The notes beneath the pieces were generated by a model. That model was not told the origin of the DNA. It saw only the letters and a program-made list of their open reading frames with translations, and did not search any database. Made by a program: the position numbers and the translations under genes. A DNA stretch of 51,733 nucleotides, taken from Bacteroidales bacterium (GTDB lineage: Bacteria; Bacteroidota; Bacteroidia; Bacteroidales; P3). How positions within the stretch are numbered: the first letter of the stretch is position 1; every line of letters begins with the position of its first letter. Shown here piece after piece: positions 35,616 through 43,252 of this stretch. The DNA lies in assembly GCA_017480185.1 (NCBI GenBank), contig JAFVBC010000023.1, forward strand, positions 1 to 51,733, given 5' to 3'.

Positions 35616-36745
35616 AAACCTTTTTACTCTCTCTCTTATTGGTGTTGACCACCGCCTGTTCTCATAGGTCGCAACCGACGTCCGACACTGTGGTTGAGCC
35701 GCGACAGTACTCGTTGGATGAGGATATTGGAGCGATGTTGCTCGTTGGGTTTAGGGGAACCTCTATTGACGAAAAGAGTAGCCTTGCCAGCGATTTGAAA
35801 CGCTACTATGTGGGCAGCGTGATACTTTTCGACTATGATGCCCCTTCTGGTACACGAGGACGTAATATAAAGAGCCCCGCTCAATTGAAAAACCTTTGCC
35901 GTCAGCTGCGAAGTATTAACCCACAAATGCTGATTGGCATTGACCAAGAGGGGGGAGCGGTATCAAGGTTGGCCAAACGTTATGGCTTTGAATCGGTGAT
36001 GTCGGCGCGTAAAAGTGCCGAGTTGGGGATGGATACGGTGCGCCATTGCGCTGCTTTGACAGCAAAGATGTTGGCAGAGGTGGGCATTGATGTCGACTTT
36101 GCGCCGGTGGCCGATGTCGACGTAAATCCAGCCTGCCCGGTCATTGGTGGCATGGCTCGTAGCTTCTCGGCTAACGAAAGGGTTGTGGCCGACTGTTGTA
36201 ACATTTGGGTTGAAGAGTTGCAAAGGCGGCACATTGTGGCTTGCATGAAGCATTTTCCGGGTCATGGCAGTGCCACAGGCGATACGCATAAAGGCCTTGT
36301 GGATGTAACCAACACGTGGCAAGAGAGGGAGATGAACGTGTACAAGGAGGTGATAAATGGCCTGTCGCATCGTCAAACACAGCACATGATGATTATGACA
36401 GCCCATGTGGTGAACAGGCAATTGGATGCACAAGGGCTGCCAGCTTCGCTTTCAGAAAGCATCACAGCGTTGCTTCGCGACAGCTTGGCTTTTGACGGTG
36501 TGATTGTAACCGACGATCTTGTTATGGGTGCTATATCCAATCACTACTCCCTGCGTCAAACCTTGAAGATGGCTATCAACGCAGGTGCCGATCTTTTGTG
36601 CTTGAGTAACAACGGCTCTTCATACGATGAGCATCAGATAGAGAATGTGGTTGCTATAATAACGCAGATGGTTGCCGACGGTGAAGTATCGGAACAACGA
36701 GTGCGACAAGCTGCCCAAAGGGTGCGACAGCTCTCGGCATGGTAG
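35612..36745 (+). CDS. Lipoprotein glycoside hydrolase family 3 (NagZ-like)
   Basis: This 377-residue GH3 enzyme is probably a beta-N-acetylhexosaminidase acting on peptidoglycan-derived sugars. It has a lipoprotein signal (MKTFLLSLLLVLTTACSHRS, lipobox Cys at about 17), so it should be anchored in the envelope rather than cytosolic like E. coli NagZ. Catalytic-loop motifs are IGIDQEGGAVSRL, VDFAPVADVD, KHFPGHGSATGDTHKGL (the His/Asp acid-base dyad of NagZ enzymes) and the nucleophile Asp in GVIVTDDLVMGAI. Only the first GH3 domain is present, as in short NagZ forms. The start overlaps the recR stop (ATGA). Confidence 0.92.
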   Translation: MKTFLLSLLLVLTTACSHRSQPTSDTVVEPRQYSLDEDIGAMLLVGFRGTSIDEKSSLASDLKRYYVGSVILFDYDAPSGTRGRNIKSPAQLKNLCRQLRSINPQMLIGIDQEGGAVSRLAKRYGFESVMSARKSAELGMDTVRHCAALTAKMLAEVGIDVDFAPVADVDVNPACPVIGGMARSFSANERVVADCCNIWVEELQRRHIVACMKHFPGHGSATGDTHKGLVDVTNTWQEREMNVYKEVINGLSHRQTQHMMIMTAHVVNRQLDAQGLPASLSESITALLRDSLAFDGVIVTDDLVMGAISNHYSLRQTLKMAINAGADLLCLSNNGSSYDEHQIENVVAIITQMVADGEVSEQRVRQAAQRVRQLSAW

Positions 36746-36771
36746 CAATAAGCATCGGTAAAGGTAAAAGA

Positions 36772-36809
36772 AAATCAGGGGTGATTATCTTGATAATCAC
36801 CCCTGATTT
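36772..36809. terminator. Bidirectional terminator between nagZ-like and kal genes
   Basis: A perfect 18-bp stem (36772-36789 with 36792-36809) has a two-base TT loop. T-rich sequence follows on the plus strand and A-rich sequence precedes it. It lies between convergent genes. Confidence 0.9.
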
Positions 36810-36828
36810 ATTGTTGTTTTTTAGATTT

Positions 36829-37221
36829 TTACTTGTTGTTGCGCTGACAATCCTTTGGGGTTACGCAGGTGCCCGTTGCACGGCACACCAAGATCTTCTC
36901 TTCAAGAACGTCGGCTGCACTGGCGCTGATGTCGGGACGAGTTTTAATCACTTTGTAGGCTTCAAAACTCATCTTGCGGCTGGTGTTGCCGACGTGAGTA
37001 ATCTCGCCATAGGCTTCGATGTAGTCGCCTGCGTAAACGGGGGCCTTGAACTCAACCATGTCGTAGGCACAGAAGAGACCTTCGTCGCCGTCTTGTATGA
37101 TTAGTAATTCTGTTGCAACGTCGCCAAAAAGGTGAAGCATGTGGGCTCCATCAACCAAGTTGCCACCATAGTGGGCATCTTTTGCGCTCATGCGAACGCG
37201 AAGCATTGATTTCACTGCCAT
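36829..37221 (-). CDS. kal: Hotdog-fold 3-aminobutyryl-CoA ammonia-lyase
   Basis: This 130-residue hotdog-fold protein is most like 3-aminobutyryl-CoA ammonia-lyase, which removes ammonia to give crotonyl-CoA in lysine fermentation. Visible marks are [53 protein letters not shown] and [12 protein letters not shown] chose ATG 37221 (MAVKSML); the frame opens to 37257 but that would overlap the upstream gene's stop. It lies 13 bp after the CoA-transferase alpha gene, as in Bacteroidetes lysine clusters, and ends at a bidirectional terminator. Other hotdog thioesterases are possible alternatives; the neighbour supports the lysine assignment. Confidence 0.78.
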   Translation of the reverse strand: MAVKSMLRVRMSAKDAHYGGNLVDGAHMLHLFGDVATELLIIQDGDEGLFCAYDMVEFKAPVYAGDYIEAYGEITHVGNTSRKMSFEAYKVIKTRPDISASAADVLEEKILVCRATGTCVTPKDCQRNNK

Positions 37222-37234
37222 TTTAATGAATGTT

Positions 37235-37882
37235 TTATTTCTTGATGATATAGTCAACGAATATTCCTGGAGTCTTCACATTTTGAGGCTCGATGCTGCC
37301 AGTGGCAACAATTTCTTGTGGCTCAACAATCACAGTGTCGGCTGCGGTGGCCATGAGAGGGCAGAAGTTTTGTGATGTCCCCATATAAACAAGGTTGCCT
37401 TCCTCGTCGGCAATGTTGGCTCCGATTATGGCAACATCGGCATGGATTGGTTTTTCAAGCAGGTATTCTTTGCCGTCGACGACGATTTTTTCTTTTCCAT
37501 TTTCAACAACTGTACCTATACCTGTTTGCGTCAATACGCCACCAAGGCCGGCTCCAGCTGCACGAATTTGCTCGGCAAGTGTGCCTTGTGGTTGCAAGGT
37601 AACGTGCAGTTCGCCAGAGTTCATCTGGTCTATGGTGTTGTTGTTGGTGCCAATGTGTGTGGCTATTAGGTTTTTGACTTGGTGATTGGTAATCAATTTC
37701 CCAACACCAACTTCGGGATAGGCTGTGTCGTTGCAGATGATTGTAAGGTCTTTAACGTTGCGTGCAACCAACTCGTCTATAAGGGCAATAGGGTTTCCCA
37801 CGCCAAGAAATCCGCCCACCATCACTGTCATGCCGTCGTGTATTTTGTCGGCAGCTTGCTTTACGGAGACAAACTTGTTCAT
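37235..37882 (-). CDS. atoD: Acetate/acetoacetate CoA-transferase, alpha subunit
   Basis: This 215-residue alpha subunit belongs to a two-subunit CoA-transferase (AtoD/ScoA/KctA type), which moves CoA between acyl-CoA and acetoacetate or acetate. Marks are [21 protein letters not shown] (glycine-rich CoA-transferase signature), [40 protein letters not shown] [11 protein letters not shown], and [18 protein letters not shown] chose ATG 37882 because upstream codons lie over the promoter. The catalytic glutamate is on the beta subunit, and no beta gene is adjacent: kal follows and then the terminator. The beta subunit must lie elsewhere, or this alpha is a remnant. Confidence 0.9.
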   Translation of the reverse strand: MNKFVSVKQAADKIHDGMTVMVGGFLGVGNPIALIDELVARNVKDLTIICNDTAYPEVGVGKLITNHQVKNLIATHIGTNNNTIDQMNSGELHVTLQPQGTLAEQIRAAGAGLGGVLTQTGIGTVVENGKEKIVVDGKEYLLEKPIHADVAIIGANIADEEGNLVYMGTSQNFCPLMATAADTVIVEPQEIVATGSIEPQNVKTPGIFVDYIIKK

Positions 37883-37927
37883 AATATGCGTATGTTTTGT
37901 TGTTCTTTTTACGTTTTTTAACAGTTG

Positions 37928-37935
37928 CAAAGGTA
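37928..37935 (-). promoter_or_regulatory. -7 box of the CoA-transferase/kal operon
   Basis: On the minus strand this reads TACCTTTG followed by CA, a perfect match to TAnnTTTG. It lies 46 nt before the start codon, divergent from the promoter at 37986. Confidence 0.7.
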
Positions 37936-37985
37936 CTATTATTTCGCTGACTACCAAAAAAAATGAAAGATTGGCGAATATTGAT

Positions 37986-37993
37986 TAACTTTG
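37986..37993 (+). promoter_or_regulatory. -7 box of the secreted hypothetical/GtrA unit
   Basis: TAACTTTG is a perfect -7 box 28 nt before the ATG at 38022, with TTGG near 37971 as a possible upstream element. It diverges from the promoter at 37928-37935. Confidence 0.7.
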
Positions 37994-38021
37994 CATTTGC
38001 AAATAATATCAGGTGTTTGGT

Positions 38022-38657
38022 ATGAAAAAATTGTTCTGGGCGATAGCCCTTGTCATAGTTGGAGCAACGGTGGGTGCGCAGGAGTATATTGAGCCTGTGG
38101 AGACGTGGAAGGTCGAGGAGGTGTGGGGTAATAACTACCATGGCTGGTCTTTTCATCAAGATTGGGAGGTTGACTTTACCATTGACGGTCAAGACGGAAG
38201 ATGTACACCTACTGATACCGAAATAGCCGATGCCGAACGACTAATTCAGAAGAAAATAGCCTATGTTAATAGAGATCATATAAACCAGGGAGGTAAATGC
38301 CCGGTAATTGATGAACACATGCGAAAATATCGTCGACAGTATGTTGGGTTTACCAATGATAGGGGCGATCATATTATTTGGGTTAACTATCTGTGGGATG
38401 AGAATTTAACAGAGGAAAAACTTGCTTCTGATGTGTTGTTGACCAAAGGTGGATGTGGCCATTTTTGGCATGTGATGTGCAATCTTGCAACACGACAAGT
38501 GTATGGATTGGAGGTTAACGGGACAGAAGATGTTCAATATCTGCCCCGTGTGGCAAAACCAAAGCCTCGTATCAGTAAGGCAAAAGGTGGCAAGCGCCAG
38601 CGTGTGCGTAAGACTGGTATATTGCACAATGATGAGGATAAAGTGTTTGAAAAGTAG
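38022..38657 (+). CDS. Secreted protein of unknown function
   Basis: I do not recognise the family. The 211-residue product has a signal peptide (MKKLFWAIALVIVGATVGAQ). A domain rich in Trp, Asp and Glu follows (WKVEEVWGNNYHGWSFHQDW), then a conserved-looking centre with Cys and His (GGKCPVIDEHMRKYRR, TKGGCGHFWHVMCNLATRQV) and a very basic tail (KPKPRISKAKGGKRQRVRK). Four cysteines suggest disulfides or metal. ATG 38022 is chosen over GTG 38013 because it directly precedes the signal peptide. Its own promoter and 17 bp to GtrA place the two in one unit. Confidence 0.75.
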   Translation: MKKLFWAIALVIVGATVGAQEYIEPVETWKVEEVWGNNYHGWSFHQDWEVDFTIDGQDGRCTPTDTEIADAERLIQKKIAYVNRDHINQGGKCPVIDEHMRKYRRQYVGFTNDRGDHIIWVNYLWDENLTEEKLASDVLLTKGGCGHFWHVMCNLATRQVYGLEVNGTEDVQYLPRVAKPKPRISKAKGGKRQRVRKTGILHNDEDKVFEK

Positions 38658-38674
38658 GCCTTAAGTGTAGCCTA

Positions 38675-39133
38675 ATGCAAAAGCGTGTGCAAGGGAACTC
38701 CCTATTACTTAAGTTTATAAAATTCGGTATTGTCGGCGCAAGTGGTACTATTGTCGACTTTGGCATATTGTACCTAATGCGCGATGTGCTGGGTTTGCCC
38801 GATATTGTGGCCAACACAATCAGTTTCACCTGCGCTGCATCAAGCAACTATCTTTTCAATAGGCTTTGGACTTTTAGGAGTAAGGAAAAGAAGGTGGGGA
38901 TAGAGTATGCAAAGTTTTTGGCCGTCAGTGTAGTGGGGCTATTGATTAACAATGGAGTTATTATCCTATCGGGATTGTTGTGGCCTTCTCTTTATAACGG
39001 TGGCGTGCTTAGTGTCGTAGGCGTAGAAATACAGTGGTTCTATGTGTTCAAGTTGCTTGCAATAGCTATTACAACATTGTGGAATTTCTTTGGCAACATG
39101 TTGTTCACTTTTAGACACTCAACGAGGGAATAA
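38675..39133 (+). CDS. GtrA family membrane protein
   Basis: This 152-residue inner-membrane protein has four predicted helices, of the GtrA/DPMS family thought to flip polyprenyl-linked sugars or to support glycosylation of surface polysaccharide. Typical text is FIKFGIVGASGTIVDFGILYLM, AASSNYLFNRLWTF, KFLAVSVVGLLINNGVI and ITTLWNFFGNMLFTF. It lies 17 bp after the secreted protein and before a bidirectional terminator. No glycosyltransferase partner is adjacent. Confidence 0.9.
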   Translation: MQKRVQGNSLLLKFIKFGIVGASGTIVDFGILYLMRDVLGLPDIVANTISFTCAASSNYLFNRLWTFRSKEKKVGIEYAKFLAVSVVGLLINNGVIILSGLLWPSLYNGGVLSVVGVEIQWFYVFKLLAIAITTLWNFFGNMLFTFRHSTRE

Positions 39134-39159
39134 GGAGTTTAATGGTTGAGGGTATAAAA

Positions 39160-39205
39160 AAGGAGAGAGGAGTAAACTCAATAGTGGGTTTACTCCTCTC
39201 TCCTT
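39160..39205. terminator. Bidirectional terminator between gtrA and tdh
   Basis: A perfect 18-bp stem (39160-39177 with 39188-39205) has a 10-nt loop and A-rich and T-rich flanks. It lies between convergent genes. Confidence 0.92.
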
Positions 39206-39218
39206 ATATTGATACCTT

Positions 39219-40166
39219 TTACAAGAGTTTCTTTTTAAGGTTGAGAATCATGTCGTCTGTCATCTTCTCAAGGTCGTATTGTGGGTTCCATCCCCATTCT
39301 TTACGAGCACAACTATCGTCCATGTTGTTTGGCCAACTATCGGCTATTCCTTGTTTGATGGGCTCTGGTTCGTAGACCATTTCAAACTGTGGATAACGTT
39401 TTTTGATGGCATTGTAGATGATCTCTGGATCAAAACTCATGCTTGTTACGTTGAAAGAGTTGCGGTGGATGAGTTTTGATGGGTCGGCCTCCATGATGTC
39501 TATCATGGCCTTTTGGGCATCGGGCATGTACATCATATCCATGTAGGTGCCTTTCTTAAGTGGGCATACAAACTTCTCTCCTTTCACGGCCGCATAGTAG
39601 ATCTCGACGGCATAGTCGGTGGTGCCGCCACCAGGCAGGGTCTGATAGCTGATGAGGCCAGGAAAACGCACAGAACGAGTGTCGACACCAAAGCGTGTGA
39701 AGTAATAGTCGCTCAACAATTCACCAGTTACTTTCGTAACACCATAGATGGTGTTGGGACGTTGAATAGTGTCTTGTGGTGTGTTATCGTGAGGAGTGTT
39801 GGGGCCAAAGGCTCCGATGCTCGATGGGGTGAATACGGCACAACCAAAAAGACGTGCCACTTCAAGGCAGTTTACAAGGCTCCCGATACCCACGTTCCAT
39901 CCTAACATTGGATTGAGTTCGGCTGTTGCACTCAATATGGCTGCGAGGTTGTATATAGTGTCAATGTTGTATTGTTTTACGGCAGTGGCTATCTGCATGA
40001 TTTGAGTAGAGTCTATTCTCTCCACAGGTCCGCGCTCGTAAGGATCGCCCTTCAAGGGACGGAGATCGCTGCACACCACGTTGTTGTCTCCGTAAACATC
40101 TCTTAAATTACGTGTCAACTCAGAACCAATCTGTCCGCCGGCACCAACAATCAGAATCTTTTTCAT
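39219..40166 (-). CDS. L-threonine 3-dehydrogenase, short-chain (epimerase-like) type
   Basis: This 315-residue NAD-dependent enzyme of the extended SDR family oxidises threonine to 2-amino-3-oxobutyrate. The NAD motif GAGGQIG lies at residues 8-14. The NLAAILSATAE segment, SSIGAFGPNTP, catalytic YGVTK (Tyr and Lys) and SVRFPGLISYQTLPGGGTTDYA with DMMYMPDA are characteristic of the UDP-galactose-epimerase-like threonine dehydrogenases. The kbl gene, which uses its product, is 3.1 kb upstream on the same strand, and the restriction-like genes lie between. It has its own promoter and terminator. Confidence 0.92.
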   Translation of the reverse strand: MKKILIVGAGGQIGSELTRNLRDVYGDNNVVCSDLRPLKGDPYERGPVERIDSTQIMQIATAVKQYNIDTIYNLAAILSATAELNPMLGWNVGIGSLVNCLEVARLFGCAVFTPSSIGAFGPNTPHDNTPQDTIQRPNTIYGVTKVTGELLSDYYFTRFGVDTRSVRFPGLISYQTLPGGGTTDYAVEIYYAAVKGEKFVCPLKKGTYMDMMYMPDAQKAMIDIMEADPSKLIHRNSFNVTSMSFDPEIIYNAIKKRYPQFEMVYEPEPIKQGIADSWPNNMDDSCARKEWGWNPQYDLEKMTDDMILNLKKKLL

Positions 40167-40250
40167 TGTTATTCTATGTTTATGTTAGTTCATTATAATT
40201 AACAATATATCATAGCGTTGCAGGCTTAAAGCCTTGCAAGTGCTGTCTCA

Positions 40251-40258
40251 CAAAAATA
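40251..40258 (-). promoter_or_regulatory. -7 box of the threonine dehydrogenase gene, with leader hairpin
   Basis: On the minus strand this reads TATTTTTG, giving a leader of about 80 nt. Within the leader, 40218-40239 can form a hairpin (TTGCAGGCTT with AAGCCTTGCAA, one bulge), which could be regulatory. From here to 40377 I see no further feature. Confidence 0.55.
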
Positions 40259-40377
40259 CTAAACAATTTCTACTCAACAAAAAAAGCCACTGACGGTACA
40301 AACTACACCTATATCCAATGTTGCTAACAGGGTATGTATTGCATTGGTAAGGCTCTGATAGTGTTTGGCGTATACCT

Positions 40378-41541
40378 TCAACGGTTACCCTTGGCGCGGT
40401 TGTGCGTGCGACATAGCATCTGGCAGTTGTCCTCGGTGGTTTGTCCTCCACGGCTCCATGCCGCCACATGGTCGGCCTCCATCTCGCTCTCTTTGTATAT
40501 TTTGGTGCGGTGTGCCTCGTGTCCCATGGCGCAGAGGGGGCAGTTGCTCACCCCTGCATGGCGTGCCTCTTCGGTTTGCCGACGGTAGACGCGCCGCTTG
40601 GTGGCTTCGTCGAACACACGCACATCCAGCAATCGCGTATCTGTTGCACCGCCCAGCAGGTATTCGAACACCCCCTTACGGTTCTTCACGCAGGGGTCGT
40701 CCATTAGGGTGGCAGCCTGGGCGGTCATCGCCTTGTGGTCGTAGGGCTGGTGGTGATAGTTGTCGTAGTATCGCCCCCAAGGCTGGCCGCACATCTCGTT
40801 GTAGTGGTCGGTAAAGAGGCTCTCCACCCACGCTATCACATCCTCGAATTGCGCTTGCAGTTCGTCTATCTGTGTATCGCGTCTATGGGCTTGCATATAT
40901 TCTTCCACTTGCCCGTGGCTCACCCAGTCGAGAGCGGTGTGCAAGAAGTCCTGTCGCTTCACCGCCCCACGCACATATGCACTCCACTTCTGCACGTTGG
41001 CGTTGCGGCTGTTGCTGAACACAGAACGAGCCAGCGTAACAAACGGGCCACTATACACGGCGTTCAGCTCCTCTTGTGGGTTGAGGGGTATGCCCGCAAT
41101 GTTGATGGTCTGGAACCATTGCTTAATCTCGCTCTCCGTGCCCTCGCATTCGTAGACCAGCAGCGAAGTGTTCTCTATCAGCATCTGCTTATCTTTCGGC
41201 AGGGCATGGAAGCGGAAGGGCAACTCGTTGCTCATCACCGAGAATTTGTCGGTCAGAAATCGCCCCAGCGAGGTGATGCGCTGCTGCCCGTCCAGCACCT
41301 CCAACCGTCCGTCGGGCAGTCGGTTGAAGTAGAGCAACCCCAAGGGGTACTGCTTCAGCACCGACTCCACCACTGCTACCTCTTTCCGACCATTGTCCTC
41401 TGCATAAAGGTAGTTGCGTTGATACTCAGGCTGAATGGTCAGCTTGCCCGAAAGCCCATACAGGCCTTTCTCTTCCAACTCGTTGTACACAAACCCCTCG
41501 CAAAGTTCCGCAACGGTGTATTGTTTCAGTTCAGTATGCAT
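40378..41541 (-). CDS. DUF262 / HNH endonuclease-domain protein
   Basis: This 387-residue protein has an N-terminal DUF262 (ParB/Srx-like) domain, with PEYQR at 38-42 and DGQQRIT at 84-90, which in related systems binds or hydrolyses nucleotides. The middle is helical. A C-terminal HNH nuclease carries [19 protein letters not shown] and [14 protein letters not shown]; the His, Asn and His residues are present, with two CxxC-like pairs for zinc. The same architecture occurs in modification-dependent or anti-phage nucleases such as the GmrSD family. It lies 68 bp after the EcoRI-type methyltransferase, same strand, so it is probably its partner nuclease. Base use looks richer in G+C than neighbouring core genes (by eye). 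Target unknown. Confidence 0.88.
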   Translation of the reverse strand: MHTELKQYTVAELCEGFVYNELEEKGLYGLSGKLTIQPEYQRNYLYAEDNGRKEVAVVESVLKQYPLGLLYFNRLPDGRLEVLDGQQRITSLGRFLTDKFSVMSNELPFRFHALPKDKQMLIENTSLLVYECEGTESEIKQWFQTINIAGIPLNPQEELNAVYSGPFVTLARSVFSNSRNANVQKWSAYVRGAVKRQDFLHTALDWVSHGQVEEYMQAHRRDTQIDELQAQFEDVIAWVESLFTDHYNEMCGQPWGRYYDNYHHQPYDHKAMTAQAATLMDDPCVKNRKGVFEYLLGGATDTRLLDVRVFDEATKRRVYRRQTEEARHAGVSNCPLCAMGHEAHRTKIYKESEMEADHVAAWSRGGQTTEDNCQMLCRTHNRAKGNR

Positions 41542-41609
41542 ATTATGTGTTGTTAATTGTCTTGCTTATTCGGCACTCTCCGAGGCATCGGCGCCAACAC
41601 CTATATTGG

Positions 41610-42698
41610 TCATTGTTTCTTGCGGATGAGGATACGAGCATATGGCTTTTCGGGGTGCATATCTTTTATGTAGTATAGTTGCCCATCCCGAAGACTTGGA
41701 TTTAATTTCTTCAACTCTCGTGGATAAGGCTTAAGGCCTAATTCTTTCCCCGAATCGCCTTGCGTCTGTCCAATAATGGTGAATTGCTCTGGACAATACT
41801 TGAACAGGAAGGAAAGTGGCACCCCCATTGTTCCTTCATAGTCGGATGGTATCGCGTCTGCATACGGAACTTCTATTGCATCATAGTTTGCATAATGTAT
41901 GTAATGTTGTCCTGCAACCTCTTTGTGCCGACTATACTTGATGTTGTCCTCCATAGTCATCAATTCGAGAGGCTGATGTCGCCGTCCGTGATCTACATTC
42001 GTAAACCAACACGTATTTCCCATCTTCTGCACCTCACCACCGGGCTTGAGGTATTCTTTTGCACCGCTACTGACACCCAGCCACATTTTGTTATCCCTTA
42101 TCAAGGGAAAAACTTCCTTATACGATATGGCATTCATGTTACCGATGATGATAAAGTTCTTATCCGTACACACTAACCATGCAACAAATTCGCGGAAAAG
42201 CGAGAAAGGCGGATTGGTAACTATAATGTCGGCTTCGTCGCGCAGGCGCGTAACTTCAGCGCTACGGAAGTCGCCATCGCCTTTCAAATATTGCCACTTC
42301 AAGTCATCGATGTCAATGAGGCTGTCGCCATTCTCGTCCTGCTCAAGAATGAAAATTTTGCCGTGGGAGCGAGTCTTCTTGCGGTCGTAGTGCGGCGAGC
42401 TGGTCTCAAATTCGGTCTCGAAGAGCGAGAGTTGAGCACCATACCGCTCCTGCTTGCGCTCAATGGCATAGCTGGTAGAGATAAGTTTGCGCAGGCCAAG
42501 CCGCTCGAAGTTCTGTGCGAAATACTTGGTGAAGTTGCTCCACTCGGGGTCGTCGCAAGGGAGCAGGACCGTCTTGCCCCGAAACACATCGGGGTTATAG
42601 TCGAGGTAGGCCTCCACCTCGCGCTCTATGTCGTAGTATTGAGTGTAGAACTCGTCATTCTTTGCACTCTTGGCCTTTGACAGGCTCTCGTTTGCCAT
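41610..42698 (-). CDS. EcoRI-type adenine-N6 DNA methyltransferase
   Basis: This 362-residue adenine methyltransferase resembles M.EcoRI along its length: AKSAKNDEFYTQYYDIE, CDDPEWSNFTKYF, GDGDFRSAEV, catalytic TNPPFSLFREF (NPPF at 162-165), NAISYKEVFPLI and KMWLGVS are all close to the EcoRI enzyme, as is GVPLSFLFKYCPEQF near the end. A segment of about 40 residues around 80-130 (FETSSPHYDRKK ... FILEQDENG) is longer than in M.EcoRI as I remember it. Start ATG 42698 is preferred over 42713. No EcoRI-like endonuclease is present; the next gene is the DUF262-HNH protein. Recognition sequence not known; GAATTC is only a guess from family. Confidence 0.93.
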   Translation of the reverse strand: MANESLSKAKSAKNDEFYTQYYDIEREVEAYLDYNPDVFRGKTVLLPCDDPEWSNFTKYFAQNFERLGLRKLISTSYAIERKQERYGAQLSLFETEFETSSPHYDRKKTRSHGKIFILEQDENGDSLIDIDDLKWQYLKGDGDFRSAEVTRLRDEADIIVTNPPFSLFREFVAWLVCTDKNFIIIGNMNAISYKEVFPLIRDNKMWLGVSSGAKEYLKPGGEVQKMGNTCWFTNVDHGRRHQPLELMTMEDNIKYSRHKEVAGQHYIHYANYDAIEVPYADAIPSDYEGTMGVPLSFLFKYCPEQFTIIGQTQGDSGKELGLKPYPRELKKLNPSLRDGQLYYIKDMHPEKPYARILIRKKQ

Positions 42699-42746
42699 AT
42701 TGATTGACAGCATTGTGCATTGCTATCAATCACCTATGGATACAAA

Positions 42747-42990
42747 GAAAGGTGTAGACCTTTCTATCACATTCACGAGGAGCGTCGGATGAACCCCGCT
42801 GTACAGTTAGAACTGCCCACACCTAATGTGCGAGCATTATAATATACTGTACAGCAGAGTATGCGTTCACCCTCCATTCGTGAACTATTATCCCAAAAGA
42901 AATCTCCAGTTTCCGACGCTTTTGATTCGAATGTGAATAATAGTAATGCTGTTTAATATTTTATCATGTCCCATCCTCTCGGGACATTTC
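42747..42990 (-). ncRNA. Candidate structured RNA upstream of the methyltransferase
   Basis: The intergenic stretch holds nested complementary segments. On the plus strand 42767-42774 pairs with 42929-42936 (8 bp). Inside it, 42781-42789 pairs with 42912-42920 (9 bp). Inside that lie 42798-42807 with 42846-42855 (10 bp) and hairpin 42865-42870 with 42880-42885. At one end 42747-42764 is a GAAAGGT/ACCTTTC hairpin followed, on the minus strand, by TTTG, like a weak terminator; at the other is a promoter at 42996-43003. A minus-strand RNA of about 240 nt fits best. It could be a small RNA or a leader of the methyltransferase gene; I could not match it to 6S, SRP, tmRNA or a known riboswitch. Confidence 0.5.
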
Positions 42991-42995
42991 GTTTT

Positions 42996-43003
42996 CAAAA
43001 TTA
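42996..43003 (-). promoter_or_regulatory. -7 box for the structured RNA / methyltransferase
   Basis: On the minus strand this reads TAATTTTG, matching TAnnTTTG. Transcription would start near 42990 and run through a GTCCC/GGGAC hairpin (42968-42985) and the structured region. Confidence 0.5.
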
Positions 43004-43192
43004 CGAAATAATTTTTTTTTTCTGAAAAAACGTATAGTTTACAAGAATATTGGTTGTAGGGGGAAATAAGAAGGGTATATGTTTCGACGAGAAATTTATT
43101 CCGATGCCCCGACGGAAGAATATGTATTGAATATTACAGGTGTAGATGTGCTGCCATGTGTCGTGGGTGCATGATTACAACATATTGTGTAT

Positions 43193-43235
43193 ATAATTGT
43201 AGCGGTCGAGGCTTTGCCTCGGCCGCTACAATTAT
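43193..43235 (-). terminator. Long hairpin downstream of kbl
   Basis: A 20-bp stem with one T/G mismatch (43193-43212 with 43216-43235) and 3-nt loop lies 18 bp after the kbl stop. The outer arm is A/T-rich instead of a clean T-run. It probably ends the long minus-strand operon. From 43010 to 43190 I see no gene; a plus-strand promoter-like AACGTATAGTTTAC lies near 43028-43041. Confidence 0.7.
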
Positions 43236-43252
43236 AGGTTGGGAGATGGGTC

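Noticed and set aside
36739..37104. Plus-strand frame after the nagZ-like gene
   Set aside because: It starts across the terminator hairpin and runs antisense to kal; the hydrophobic stretch comes from translating the hairpin.
42781..42920. Integron attC site or 6S RNA
   Set aside because: There is no integron integrase and no proper attC core pair. The fold has a multi-branched centre instead of the single long bubble of 6S RNA, though a divergent 6S cannot be fully excluded.
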